Below are positions 22,326 to 33,517 of a stretch of DNA of 41,541 nucleotides, piece after piece. Numbering within the stretch: the first letter of the stretch is position 1; every line of letters starts with the position of its first letter. Under the pieces are notes generated by a model. That model was not told the origin of the DNA. It ran no database searches and saw only the letters and a list, made by a program, of their open reading frames with translations. Source of the DNA: Chloromonas sp. AAM2 (taxonomy: Eukaryota > Chlorophyta > Chlorophyceae > Chlamydomonadales > Chlamydomonadaceae). Made by a program: the position numbers and the translations under genes. The stretch covers positions 1 through 41,541 of the forward strand of contig QAXH01006310.1 of assembly GCA_004335635.1 (NCBI GenBank), given 5' to 3'.

Positions 22326-24272
22326 ATGGAGGCTTTGGATACTCTACTGTGCGTGACATCGAGCGACATCCGCAGCTCGTCGTGAGTACGGCACTGGGGT
22401 TGCCAAACCTGATGTGGAAGGCCGGCTTGACCTGGGTGTATGCTTCCACTTGTGTCTGCATTGGAGGTGAAAGGAAATCGCAGGACGGGTATCTACGACC
22501 TAGCTACTGCCACGCTGAATGCATGTCTCAGGCATGCTGCATGCCACATTGCTGTGTTGCCTCTGATCCACCAGCTGATCCTGCCATTGTGTAGCCAAGG
22601 TTTCATGTGATGCATGCATGCAGGAGGGCCTTGAGCTCGCCGGCACGTACGATCTCCCCAACCAGGAGACAATCGCCCACAACCCCACGTTTAGCCAGCA
22701 GGGGCACTACCAAAGAGAATGTCTCTTCATCCAAGTTGTTTCGAGACATCTCACCCACAAAAGCGTTCACCCAGGCTGCTCCAGACAGTTCACGTGTCTC
22801 TCTGCCAGAGCTGTTCAAGCAGAAGGAGGGGCTGGCCAGCTTGAGACCCCAGTACTCAATTGACTTCTTGCAAAGGCAGGAGGAGGCAGTCAGCCAGCCC
22901 AGATTGTTGCAAAGGTGGGTACATGGGCCACTCAGTGCTAGGTGGTGGAGTGAAGCAGTATGGGCAGTGAGTTGCGCATCAAGCAGTTTCAGTTTACCTA
23001 CGCTCAGCTCCCACCCATTTCCTACGGTAGCACTGCTGGCACATTGGCTTTGCCCGCTGTGTCTTGCTGCACACGTTTCAGTGAAGGTGTCCAATATGTG
23101 TGGCTGCAGGCTGGAAGGGTTGTTGCAGGAGAAGCTTAGCCTCATATGCAGAGTTGGTGCCACTGGAACAGGCTTTGCTGCCACACGCATGCGAACGGAT
23201 GCGCATAGACAGGTAATGGTTGCAATCGTGGTCAAGACACGCAGCAGGTTGAGTTTGCGATCTACAGTTCAGGACAGGATGGGTTTCAATGGCTGGGGCA
23301 GGTTGTGTTGCAATTGCAGACATGCATAGGCCAGGTCTGGCCTGCGACATAGCGCTCTATGGTATGGTTGAAGCCAATGCAGGAGTGGTTGAAGCCAATG
23401 CATGCCAACGGCACGACTACTGAGCCTTTACAATGCTCTTGCACAATACGTTAGTATCATGCCACAACCATTGTCCTTGCCTGGCCGCAGGTGTTTGATG
23501 CCTTTCTTCACTCCTTCACCACGTATCGATCCCTGCTCATACGCATCAAGGTACTTGCAAAAGCATGTCAACAGTATGCAATCAACAGCTGAAAGCCTCA
23601 GTGGCCTTGCTATGAGCATAAACAGCTAATCACAAAAACAGAGGTCTCAGCAGCTTTGCTGGCTCAATTGTCATGGCAGAAGTCAGCTGCTTCTGACGGG
23701 TGCAGTTGTGTTTGATGACATCTACACAGGGCGAATATGATGCTGCACTGGACGATGCCATGGGAGCTGTGTTCGACAACGTACACATGCGAGCAGACTT
23801 GGCCATGTCTGAGCCCAAGATGGTGGGTAGCTGGGATGATTGAGGAGTGGACATGCGGTCAACAAGGCAGTGACTTGATCGTTGTGCACATCATTGCCCA
23901 GCAGCAGGGCATGATGCATACGTGTCAGAAGATCTCTGAGTCGCCAGAGTGCAAGCAAAGGCCAGTTCAAAAGTTTGGGTATTAGTCATTCGTACTCATC
24001 TCCCTGTAACCCATCAACCTGCCCGCAGTTCCCTGGCTTACAACGTTTGCCAGTGTCGGGTTGCGTATGTACACGTGTTAGGGCGTGTTCCCAAGCTGTG
24101 AACGTGCCTCTGCGTGTCTGCCTGCACTTGTTATCGTCATCAGTGCCTGCTCTGACTAGAGAGGCAAGGCAAGAGACTGATCATCATTGGACCGTATGCA
24201 TCAGCGGTCAACGCTGCACACTTCACCTCCGCCACAGGCTGCTCAGCCAATGCATTGTCTCAAAAATTTAAA

Positions 24273-24331
<59 letters not shown>

Positions 24332-25029
24332 TGCGTGCTTTGCTGGCTCCTGCAGGATGCTGCGGTACGCTCTGCCAGGCAGCGAGCGCTCCAGGACGCC
24401 GCTGCATCGCGCAAGGAGATCCAGGACGAGGTCGACCAGCAGGAAGCGACAGCAGCAGAAGCGGAGAGGCGCTGCCTGCAGGTGGCTGGGGAAGGGGTAG
24501 CGGGACGTGCTGTCAGGATGTCAGGCCAGATAGTAATAGCGTGAGCTGGTGCTGTGGGCGGGTGTCCTGCCTGCATGCACTATGAAAGGCTGAGGGCGGG
24601 CACCATCTCCACTTTTAGCATCTCAAAACGCTTGGGTCACTGCTGCATTCTGTTCTTGTACGAATGATTGCCGGCAGAACAGCCCATAAGCCCTTGCAGC
24701 CAGGGTTGCAGTGGTTGGAAGTGGTTTTTGCAAGCTGCTGCTCTGCTTTTGCATTGACGTGACAATGCAATGCCTAGTAGGATGATTATACTTAATCCGT
24801 TCCTTTGGTTGCTTGCGTGCAGGCGGACGCTGAGATGCAAACCATCAAATCCAACACAGCCCAGCTGCAGCAGGAAATTGAACAGCTGACAAAGCAGATT
24901 TCAGAGGCCAAGCACGGACTCCTGGCTGCCAGCTCCTGGGCCACACCCGCCCTGCTAGCCAGGTACACCCAAGGGCAGTCAGCCAAGCAGGCAGGCACCT
25001 CGCAAACCCCAGAGCCAACCGCTTCATAG
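22326..25029 (+). CDS. TSNAXIP1-like coiled-coil protein, 7 exons, 311 aa
   Basis: Exons: 22326-22381, 22624-22914, 23110-23212, 23491-23550, 23730-23822, 24356-24481, 24823-25029. All splice phases agree, introns are GT-AG, and the reading frame ends at TAG. Residues 1-115 are Ser/Thr/Pro/Arg rich and probably disordered. Residues 117-200 (LEGLLQEKLSLI, then VFDAFLHSFTTYRSLLIRIK, then GEYDAALDDAM) match, from memory, the pattern of the TSNAXIP1 N-terminal domain, with its leading Leu-rich helix and the hallmark F-x-T-Y-R/K-x-L-L followed by K/G-E-Y. Residues 202-275 form a coiled coil. In animals this family is linked to translin-associated factor X and to sperm and ciliated cells; the role here is unknown. 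The family call is less certain than the gene structure. Confidence 0.8.
24274..24328. repeat. (CA)n microsatellite, about 27 units
   Basis: An unbroken CA run lies in the fifth intron of the TSNAXIP1-like gene and ends 27 bases before the acceptor at 24355. It sits where a polypyrimidine tract or branch site would normally be. Confidence 0.95.
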
Positions 25030-26085
25030 CCGGTGCCCTGCGCCCTGCCACCTCACTCCTGGCTTTGCCCCAGCAGGAGCACACGTGTAGCACATGTCCA
25101 CGTGGGCCGCCGCAACATATTGAAGTTGACGTTGCACTTTTCCTTCCACGACAGCCTCACACGACATTGCGAACGAATTGCCAGTTTTTGCTGTCACAGG
25201 CACGCGCATGCTGTGGCATGTGGTTGAGCTTTGGGTGATGTGATTATGCAAGTGATCTGCATATCATTATATTAGCTTAGATTAAAGCGTAGTATTAGCT
25301 TAGCTTAGATAGAAAATAAGTAGCCAGGGGTAAAGGCAACTGCCATTGAGGCAGCTTTTATGACCTGTCATCATTGGCTGACTTGGCGGAAATTCCCTTT
25401 ACAGTCCTATTGGGTTTAAGTGCAAGGAGACTTGCAACCCATGGTGGGTCTGTTAACCACCAACATTGTGTCCATAGCAATTATGGCCAAGTCATTGCCC
25501 AACTCAAAGCGGAGTAAATTGTTTGTGGCAAACGCAAGCCTGTACAAGCCTAGCAGTGGCAACGTGGTTGGCTACCATGACACTACCAGAGCTCGGGATG
25601 GCTGATGGAATGGAACCTGGTCGTCTTAAGGGATTGTCCCTTTACTTTTTGTGGACGGTTTTGCTGTCTAACTCCCCCATCATGTATGACACAGCCCTAG
25701 GGCTATCAGCGCACGCACACTGGGTGAGGAGGCAGCACTCAATTGCAGCAATCACTTGCAGCACACCCCGCATCTTGAGGTAGAAGAGCGGCACAGCCAG
25801 AAAGCAGTCAGCCCGCCTGGCTTCAAATGTATCAACACTCAGGGCTCAGGAGTCAGGCATGGGCTGTGCCTACTGCTTCCGTCGCACGCATGGCGAGGAG
25901 CAGCAGTTGGGGCCTGCGTCTGAGGGCCCCTAGTTAACCATGAGTACAGGCCTGGTTCAAGTCTAGTTGGTACCTTGGTTACTTGCCAGTTGGGCTGAGT
26001 AGAAGCTTAGTTGCGCCTTAATAGCGCCTTAGTGAGTCAAGTGTAGGTAACGTCGGAATACTAGGGTGGTCACTAAGCTTCAACC

Positions 26086-26200
26086 AGGGCGTAACCCAAG
26101 GGCTACCAGGTAGTTACAGGCGGGTGACTAATCATGTCAAATGCTACCAGGGTTCAACTAGGGGTCAACTAGCGTGCCAAGGGCGTAACCCAAGGGCTAC
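26086..26200. repeat. Direct repeat pair of 21 bp
   Basis: The phrase gggcgtaacccaagggctac occurs at about 26086-26106 and again at 26180-26200, in the same orientation. The spacer contains a further partial gtcaactag repeat. It may be remnant or slippage DNA. Confidence 0.7.
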
Positions 26201-26415
26201 TAAGAGCAGCAACAGTAACTCAAAGCAGACTATCACCCTGGCCCTGGCTCAATGACGCGTGGCCCTGCTGTATGGTCATGCGCCCAGCACGAAGCCCTTG
26301 AGATGTAGAGGCTTCCTGCCTTCAAGCAGCTTGTGATAGACTTGGGCGTGCTGCAATGGCAAAGCAGAAGCGGGCATGGGTAAGCATTGCAAAGGCCGTG
26401 CTAACCAAAGCAAGA

Positions 26416-26818
26416 GCATTCAGTGTGTGTCAAGAGTAAGCATACCGGTAACCAGGGCATTCAGTGTGTGTCAAGAGCAAGCATACCAGTCAGCAGGGCA
26501 TTCAGTGTGTGTCAAGAGCAAGCATACCAATCAGCAGGGCATTCAGTGTGTGTCAAGAGCAAGCATACCAGTCAGCAGGGCATTCAGTGTGTTTCAAGAG
26601 CAAGCATACCAGTCAGCAGGGCATTAAGTGTGTGTCAAGAGCAAGCATACCAGTCAGCAGGGCATTCAGTGTGTGTCTGTCAAGAGCAAGCATACCAGTC
26701 AGCAGGGCATTAAGTGTGTGTCAAGAGCAAGCATACCAATCAGCAGGGCATACAGTAATTGTCAAGAGCAAGCATACTAGTCAGCAGGGCATTCAGTAGG
26801 TGTCAAGAGCAAGCATAG
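26416..26818. repeat. 41-bp minisatellite, 10 copies
   Basis: The unit begins gcattcagtgtgtgtcaag and continues with agcaagcataccagtcagcagg. Ten copies follow head to tail; copies 1, 9 and 10 are the most diverged and copy 7 has four extra bases. The unit length is not a multiple of three, so the long open frames here are artefacts of the repeat having no stops. There are no spacers, so it is not a CRISPR array. Confidence 0.95.
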
Positions 26819-27560
26819 CGCAGTTGATCAATGCCTGTGCTGACGAGAGTTTTCACAGCTTGCCGGTGTGAGTTCCGAAGCAAAACATGCCATGCTAGCA
26901 AAACATCACAGTAGCCCATAGCCCATAGCCCATGCATGTAATGTGGAGTTCATATGGCTAGTACATTGGCTGAGGTCGGGGAGTTCAAGTTCAACTCTCA
27001 ACGGCTGAGGAAGTTCTTTGCATGTGCCTCGGTTAGTATCCAACCGACACGATGGGACTGACGGCTCTGGATAGCGCATTGCCTCAGATGCCGCATGACA
27101 GCTCGCTGCAAACAGCACCAATCCGAACAGCGGCCAGCTCAGGCGACTCCAACTTCTCAACTTCCAACTTCTCCAACTTCTCATTCGAGCAAACAACACT
27201 GGGGACCTCTGTGGGGAAAGCAGTTGCAACCCCGACTTCCAAACCTCAACAGTCCGCTGGGGCTGAAGGCCCACAGCACACCTCAGTCCACGCTCCACGT
27301 ATCAGATATCAGCTGAATTGAAAGCCATTGGTGGATTTGGTTAACCAGAACTAGGCTGTGACTCAGGCGTGTGACAACACTGACTGCGGACAAACACACT
27401 GAGCAAGCAAGAGCGCAAGCAGAGCATTGTATGAGCTTGCAGAAGCAGTATACACACTGTTTGCAGCAGCGGCAGGCCTTGGGAGCGAGGTTTGCAAGTT
27501 GGCTGAGTTGAGTCGCCTGTAGTCGGACCTGTGTCAGAATTGCAACCCCGAGTCAACTAA

Positions 27561-27583
27561 CGCCCCCCGACGCAGGGGGGGCG
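27561..27583. repeat. GC-rich inverted repeat (hairpin)
   Basis: cgcccccc and ggggggcg form 8-bp arms around a 7-base loop in a region without genes. A run of T does not follow, so it is not a bacterial-style terminator. Confidence 0.6.
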
Positions 27584-27794
27584 AGCAGCCTCGCGAGCAT
27601 AAATTGATGAGCCCTGCCTCCTACATCTGATTCAAATGAGACGATGCCGACTGCACGGACACCAAACGCAGTCCTCCTTTCCGCTGCCCATCCCGTCCCT
27701 GGAAGTAGTTCCCGGCAGCTGTTGGATGCATCGCGCCGGCGGTGTTGTAGATTGGTTTCAAAAGCATTTGTGGGCTGGTATGGAAAGCAATAAA

Positions 27795-27866
27795 AGCCTC
27801 CTTCACAAGCGTTGAGCAGTGCTGCACCTGGCCTCCTTCACAAGCGTTGGGCAGTGCTGCACCTGG
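27795..27866. repeat. 36-bp tandem duplication
   Basis: Two adjacent copies of a unit starting cctccttcacaagcgttg and ending gtgctgcacctgg, with one mismatch. Confidence 0.85.
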
Positions 27867-28631
27867 CATCCTCCCTCGCAGTGGCTGATCTATTTTAAGA
27901 TTTTACAATCTGAGTGGCGTCAACGCCGGCCAAGGTCCACCTGGCAGTAGCGGTGGGCGCCATTTGGACGATGATGTATGTGCCTTCGATTTTGATCCAC
28001 TTTTTAAGAGCGTCAATGATACAAGATAGGGACAGAAAGAGAAATTTTGAGCGAGAAGTTGCAAACGCACAATGGTAGAATCTGGACTGTGCGTCACGCG
28101 CCCATACTTCAGCACTGTAAGTTGAGCACTGCTACGGGTAAGAAAAGTCCACCCGCATCATGCCAGTGCAACTGATCAAAACGTGCGAGCCACTTCTTGG
28201 GAGACACAACCGACTTCCAGCGGTGCGACTGCATGGCGATTCACAGAGCAATCCCGCCTTACCACAAGTTCTGGTTCACTACGTTACATTTGAATCCTTG
28301 AAACAGGGTTGCTCAACTGCCTCTCAGCTAGCTTTGAGGCAAAGCTGCCAAGCGGGCTTCTACTGCTATGCTCAACGGCTTTGAGGCATCCCATCTCATA
28401 GTTCAGGTGATGGTGACACACGGTGTTGACATAACCCTGCGCTCCTGGCCGGCCACCTGTCTAACAGTGGGCCCCGTGTCGCTCTGAAGATGAAATTATT
28501 CCCATGTCTGTCAGCCCATGCCTGCATCGTGCCATACATGTGCAGGTCATGTACGTCTGCAACTCCATGCTTGCACAATTTTTCAGCCACGCATTCAGCT
28601 CAAATTGAGCACATGCTTGAAGGTTATCCGT

Positions 28632-31600
28632 ATGTCAAGAGGTCCAGCCACAGCAGACGTGCATCCACTCCTGATTCCAAGAAGTGCCCGCTCGGATACA
28701 CGTGTGGATGTCGCAGACAATGACACGGACTCAACAGCAGCTCCTTCTGATGCCCAGGACACGGTGTCGACTTCCCATATGCAGTGGTCAATGGCCACCG
28801 TTGTGCTGGTGTTGATCCTAGGCATAGCTACATTGGCTCTCATCTGGGAGCCACGTTGGCTACCCATGCCTCACGCTGTGCATACATGGACGATTCTTAA
28901 GCTAACTAACCAGCCCCAAGCACCACTAATGCAACCGGATAACCTCTCTCCGCAACAATCTCCATCACCAATTTTGCCCAGCCTTTTGCTTCTGCAACCG
29001 CCAAGCCAACCCCCACCACAGCCCTCCGCATTGTCACCATCCACAGCTGTATCGTCATCCGAATTCTCACCCCCTCCTCAATTGACACCAGCCCAACCAA
29101 ACCAGCCTACATCACCACCATCACTAGCCCCTGGATTAAACCCACCAACCAGTTCCGTCTCGCGGTCATCGCCTGCACAGGCCACATTACCGAGTCACAG
29201 CTGGCATGTGCTTGTGGCCATGATCGGCCGGGATGTCGCATCAGAGTTACCCCATGTGCTGATTAACATTCAGCGCCTTGCCGCCAGTGCGGGGTTTGAG
29301 ACGACAACGGTCATGCTGGTGGAGAACGACAGTGGTGATGGTAAGGCGTGCCTGGCCTGCACTTCTCATGCATTGTCGTGAGCTCACTGCACGCTAGTGA
29401 TGCCAATGGCAGCCCTTCACAGGACATGCCTAATCAATGGCTTCAGCAGGAACATAGGGCGCAGCTTATTGTTGACAGGTCAACCAGCAGGCAGGATTCA
29501 AAGGTCTGATGGCAATGCAAGCATCATCACTCATCACAGGGTCGAGAGCAGCAGTGTGCTCCTAGGGCACAAAGGTTGGGATCTGGAAGCGCTGGTCGGA
29601 CTGGCAGGGTCACTTTCTCGCCCATCTGAATGATGCCATTTACTTATCAGGGCAGTGATGCAGCCTCTGGTACCCACAGTCATGCCAGGACATGTGGCTG
29701 CTCCCATCAGCCACTGGTGGTCTGCTGTTGCGAGCATAGGCCTTGGGCACATGTACCCGTACTCTTTATGGCCTAAACTTCTACTGCAGAGTCCTACTGT
29801 GTCCTACTACAAGGAAACCAAACTGACGGATGGTGTGCTACCCTGGAGATTCACTGACGGATGGTGCTTGGTTGCAGACACACGTGGCGCATTCCTTGAC
29901 TGGGCCAACCGCACGCACTTGCCAGCGGACCTGCGGACCCTGCCCCGCACGAATCAAGCCCGGTCCAAGAAGCACCTGCCAGTGCTGGCAGAGGCCAGGT
30001 GGGAAGCAGAGACATGTTTCTTGCGTTGTTGATACTAATGCCATGTTCTGTTGCACTTGTGAGACGATACAGATGTAGATTATGGCACACACACACACGC
30101 ATGCGCACACACGCGCGCACACGCACGCACGCACGCACGCACATTGTGTTTGAGTAGTACAATGGTTGTTGCCGTACAACAAAAAGATGTTTGCCAGTTC
30201 TGGGACAGTTGTTGTGTGACTCCCAGTTCTGGGACAGTTGGTGTCTGACTCCTCATATACTGTACGGGTACTGGCGTCACAGGACTTAAGGCCAGGCCAC
30301 ACAGACACATCTGCATTGCACATCAGGAGCAGGCCGTCACGTGCTCCACCGGGTGCCAATCCTTCTTGGATTTATTTGTATGGAGGCAGAGGTTAGACGG
30401 TAGCAGCATGGTGTGCAGGCGGGCAAGTAGGTGGGGGATTAGGCAGGCGGGGCGTATGGCAAGACCAATAAGCTGGTTGATTGACAGGCAGTTCCCTGTA
30501 AATGGCAATCACTTTATGCCTGCCACAGGTGCTTGTTATGCTGAGCATTCAGCTGCAAGATGCGGCAGCAGCACTTGCAGGTCACCCACTAAACCTTTGT
30601 ATGCTCTGCTCCTCAAGCGACTGGCCCTGCACATGCTTGATGCCTTGACGCAGAGATGTGTACCTGACGGCTCTGAGTGAGGCCAAGTATGCTGACGTGG
30701 ACTGGCTGCTGGTCGTTGATACAGATATGTGAGTTAGTCGGGGTGCTTGCGGCCAGCATGCAGGCTCCATTCGCATTGCCATAGGTGAGGTCTCAAGCAG
30801 GATCGTCAATGCATGTTTTTTGCAGCCATGGTTTGCCATGCCGAGCCAGGCCAAGCTCCGCGTCTGCTTCCCTTGCATAGCGGTGAAGTTCACCTGGGCT
30901 TATTCTTGTGCAATCTCGCCCCATGGTTAAAGGATTGAATGTGGTGTGAATGAGAAAAAGCACACCAGGTGTAGTGAACCCCCACTGAAGCACACTTGGA
31001 CAGGCCACATTGAGCTAATTTGGTTCCAGTGCGTGTCGTGTTACACTGGGAGCGTTTTTTCAAGCTATAAGATGGCTATCAGATGGCTGTAAGATAGCTG
31101 AAAGATTGCTATCAGATGGCTATAAGATGGCTACAGTGCCTTGCCTTGTGCCCCGCAGGTGCACGCCCTGGCCTGTGGAGCAGCAAACCAGCGTTATCAA
31201 TGAAGTTGCACCGCATGCAGATGCTGTGTATGCCAATGGCGTGTGTGGCTGGTACAAGGACCAAGGTAGTAGGACAAGCTGAAAGCAGCAGGGCACTTGA
31301 TAAAACGTCAATACGGGCATTGCTCAGGAACTAGGCAAAGTTAAACTATGCAACTAGCAAACTCTGCTCTGTTGGCTTAAGGAGTTGCTTGCCATATGCT
31401 GCACGTAACATGCACTGGGGTGGAGCTTGCTGTTGCAGTACGACGCAACAGAATCGCCAACCACTCTCGACTGATGACATACTGGTCGTTCTGCAGGAGA
31501 CACCTTGGGTCAGGGCATGGGTCCCTACCAGCCCGGCGCCATGCCCATCTACTGTGACCTCTTTGCACTGCGGTCCCTGAATGGGGATCAATACCACATG

Positions 31601-32265
31601 CTAGACACAATGAGAGGGTGAGTGGGCATCAGATGGTCCTGCTTTCGGATCCAAATTCTTGTCAAATTTAGGCTGCCAGCCAGCACTGGGGAGAGTTGCA
31701 AGCAGCACAGCATACAGCGCATACGGTTGGTAGCAGCCTGCATTGTTGCGCGCACGCTGATGAACTGATTGGGATGGCAAGGAGTGAAGCAGAACATGGA
31801 CAGATGCACACACGTTGTCGTGTTGCGACAAGGTGGCGTGACAAGAGGAGCAGGGAGCGCGAGTATCAGGACCATGCTCAATCAAATGTATGTTTCAATG
31901 TTTTTGATTTGATCTGTTTTCCTGTTGAACTTTGCAGGGGTAAACTCTGGTGGCTTCCTGGCACATGCCAGACCAGTCCCTCAGCCCGCTCAAGCATGAA
32001 TTGCAGCACACAGCTGGGTGATGCTGTTCTGAGTACAGCAGTGGTGCCTGTGGCCGCGGCTTTTGGAGGCCTGGGGCTCTACCGGGCGACCGCTCTGCGC
32101 GCCGCGACGGCCCAGGGGTGCTCCTACACACGCGGCCTGCGGAACGGCGAATGTGAACACCTGAGCTTGTGCGAGTGTCTGGCGGCACGCAAGGCCGTGC
32201 AGGTCATAGCCACTGGGCTGCTGGTGGAGTGGGAAGGCTGTGAGAGGCCGCCGGTTCTCGAATGA
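28632..32265 (+). CDS. Type II membrane glycosyltransferase, GT-A fold, 6 exons, 486 aa
   Basis: Exons: 28632-29340, 29878-29998, 30654-30728, 31159-31265, 31497-31617, 31938-32265; all phases agree and the stop is TGA. Residues 1-54 are a short hydrophilic cytosolic tail; about 55-72 (ATVVLVLILGIATLALIW) are a single membrane anchor; about 90-200 are a Pro/Ser/Gln-rich stem. The catalytic domain starts near HVLVAMIGRDVASELPHVL, with VENDSGDDTRGAFLDW, a DTD metal-site motif at 299-301 in WLLVVDTDM, YANGVCGWYKD, YCDLFALRS, and AFGGLGLYRA followed by CEHLSL. The order is typical of GT-A enzymes resembling the CAP59/CMT1 mannosyltransferases (GT69) and related algal proteins; the exact family is uncertain. 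The Golgi is the expected location, using a nucleotide sugar. The start was chosen at the ATG leaving a type II topology; ATG 28518 is an alternative. Confidence 0.85.
30082..30144. repeat. Alternating purine-pyrimidine tract (CA/CG)n, intronic
   Basis: About 60 bases of perfect alternating purine and pyrimidine (gcacac, gcatgc, gcgcgc and gcac units) lie in intron 2 of the glycosyltransferase gene. Such tracts can adopt Z-DNA under negative supercoiling. Confidence 0.9.
30194..30252. repeat. 29-bp tandem duplication, also found near 36754
   Basis: Two tandem copies of a unit starting cagttctgggacagttg lie in intron 2 of the glycosyltransferase gene. An inverted relative (tcccagaactggcaaacg) lies near 36754-36775, so this may be a small dispersed repeat. 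Confidence 0.65.
31065..31132. repeat. Degenerate 11-13-bp tandem repeat, intronic
   Basis: Six diverged copies of a unit like tataagatggc / tatcagatggc lie in intron 3 of the glycosyltransferase gene, shortly before the exon 4 acceptor. Confidence 0.75.
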
Positions 32266-33517
32266 CTCTTATAGTATTCATGGCCCTGTCTCCTGTGATG
32301 ACTTTCCCCCAGTCCATCAGAGGCTCATCAGAGGCAAATGCCCTGATGCTTGTAGCTAATGCAATCCTGTCAACGTCGTTGATTTGTTGTCGTTGCATCT
32401 TGAGCGTGCAGTGTTGAAAAACCAGTGTTTGCGTAATGGAGAGGGATGAATGAAAGGGGCGAGGTATCGACACGTCGAACCATTTCATCAGTGCTTGAAC
32501 ACTGGAATTGCATCTTGTTTCGTTTTGCTGTCTGGCGGTTCCGGGCAATCTTCGGCTGGCCCAGGTCCACCCGGGGACACAACTTGTCTTTGCCAGCCCT
32601 GGCAGGGAAGTGACCGCTGTTTTCCTCTCAATTCAATTTATTGACGACTGTGCTGCTGGGTATTCAAGTTCGGTATTCAAGATGGCTGTTTCTACTGGTA
32701 CGTCTACAGATGTGCCATGGAGATTGAACATGAGTGTACATGTCGTTGGTGCATTGCCATCTTGTCATACTATTTTCCTGGTTTTTGTACTGTTTAAGTA
32801 TTCTACCGTTTCTTGTAATAGCAAGCGTGTGCCAGTGTGGAGGGAAGTCTGGACCATTGTAGGATAGCTGTGCTTTTTCCGTTCCGATGAGTTCCAGCAA
32901 CAACCACTAACTCTCAAGTGGGCTTTGGCCAGACACCAAGTAAACGCCACGGACAGGACCTGCATAGCAACCAGTCATTAGAGCCGAATGGTCCGTTGCC
33001 ATCGTTCCTGCAGTGTACACACATCAGAGGGGTGTGCCTGCACTCGCATGGAGTGCAGAGTTGCAGGGGTGGAGTGAATTTGGTCATGAACAACCTCGAG
33101 CATGTATTAAAGGTCCCCAGCTTGCATTTGGTGAACTATTAGCCGAAGACGCCCCATGTTGACGTAACGTCACGCTTCATGTGGACGTGAACTATCAAGC
33201 TCATTTTAGCTCAAGGCGCAGGGCACAGGCACCTACTCGCTTCACCGTTCTGTGCACAGAGGTGAAGGGGCCATTCGAAACACAACATGACATGCAATGC
33301 TTGGAGAGCACTCTCGCATCGTGGCATATTTTCAGTTACTGAACGTCATGGCAGGTTACGGCGGGTCACTGCCGTACTCGTGTCGGAGAAATCGCCTGGT
33401 CTGCCTCAGGCCTTCAGCTTGAGAGCATTTGAAAAGAAGTTTACAGTATAATACAGAAGCAAAGAACTCGTCCGCTCCGCTAGTACCGCAGCAGTGGGCT
33501 CAAAACCCCAACGCAAG
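32266..33517. other. 3' UTR of the glycosyltransferase gene and intergenic DNA
   Basis: No convincing coding region was found. The sequence just after the TGA is probably the 3' UTR. A TGTAA at 32814-32818 is a candidate polyadenylation signal of the chlorophyte type, about 550 bases after the stop. The rest, up to the ATG at 33518, should hold the promoter of the next gene; no clear core element was recognised. Confidence 0.45.
32814..32818 (+). promoter_or_regulatory. Candidate polyadenylation signal TGTAA
   Basis: TGTAA is the usual polyadenylation signal in green algae such as Chlamydomonas. This copy lies in an AT-rich stretch 3' of the glycosyltransferase stop codon. A 5-base motif is weak evidence on its own. 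Confidence 0.35.

Larger units (their letters stand above)
25030..28631. other. Intergenic region, no convincing gene
   Basis: The first few hundred bases are probably the 3' UTR of the TSNAXIP1-like gene, though no TGTAA signal was found there. AT-rich ttagcttag repeats lie near 25270-25320. Between 25380 and 26400 nothing is recognised; open frames are short and broken. A 41-bp minisatellite, a C/G hairpin and a small tandem duplication follow. Short open frames at 27052-27321 (plus) and 27621-27869 (minus) lack splice partners and family resemblance. Confidence 0.5.

Noticed and set aside
24187..24585. Open frames with His-Thr or Cys-Val runs
   Set aside because: They are translations of the CA microsatellite inside an intron.
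26376..26799. Three overlapping plus-strand open frames
   Set aside because: They are readings of the 41-bp minisatellite in different frames.
26416..26818. CRISPR array
   Set aside because: The repeats are head to tail with no unique spacers, in an intron-rich eukaryotic sequence.
27561..27583. Rho-independent terminator
   Set aside because: There is no T run and the genome is eukaryotic.
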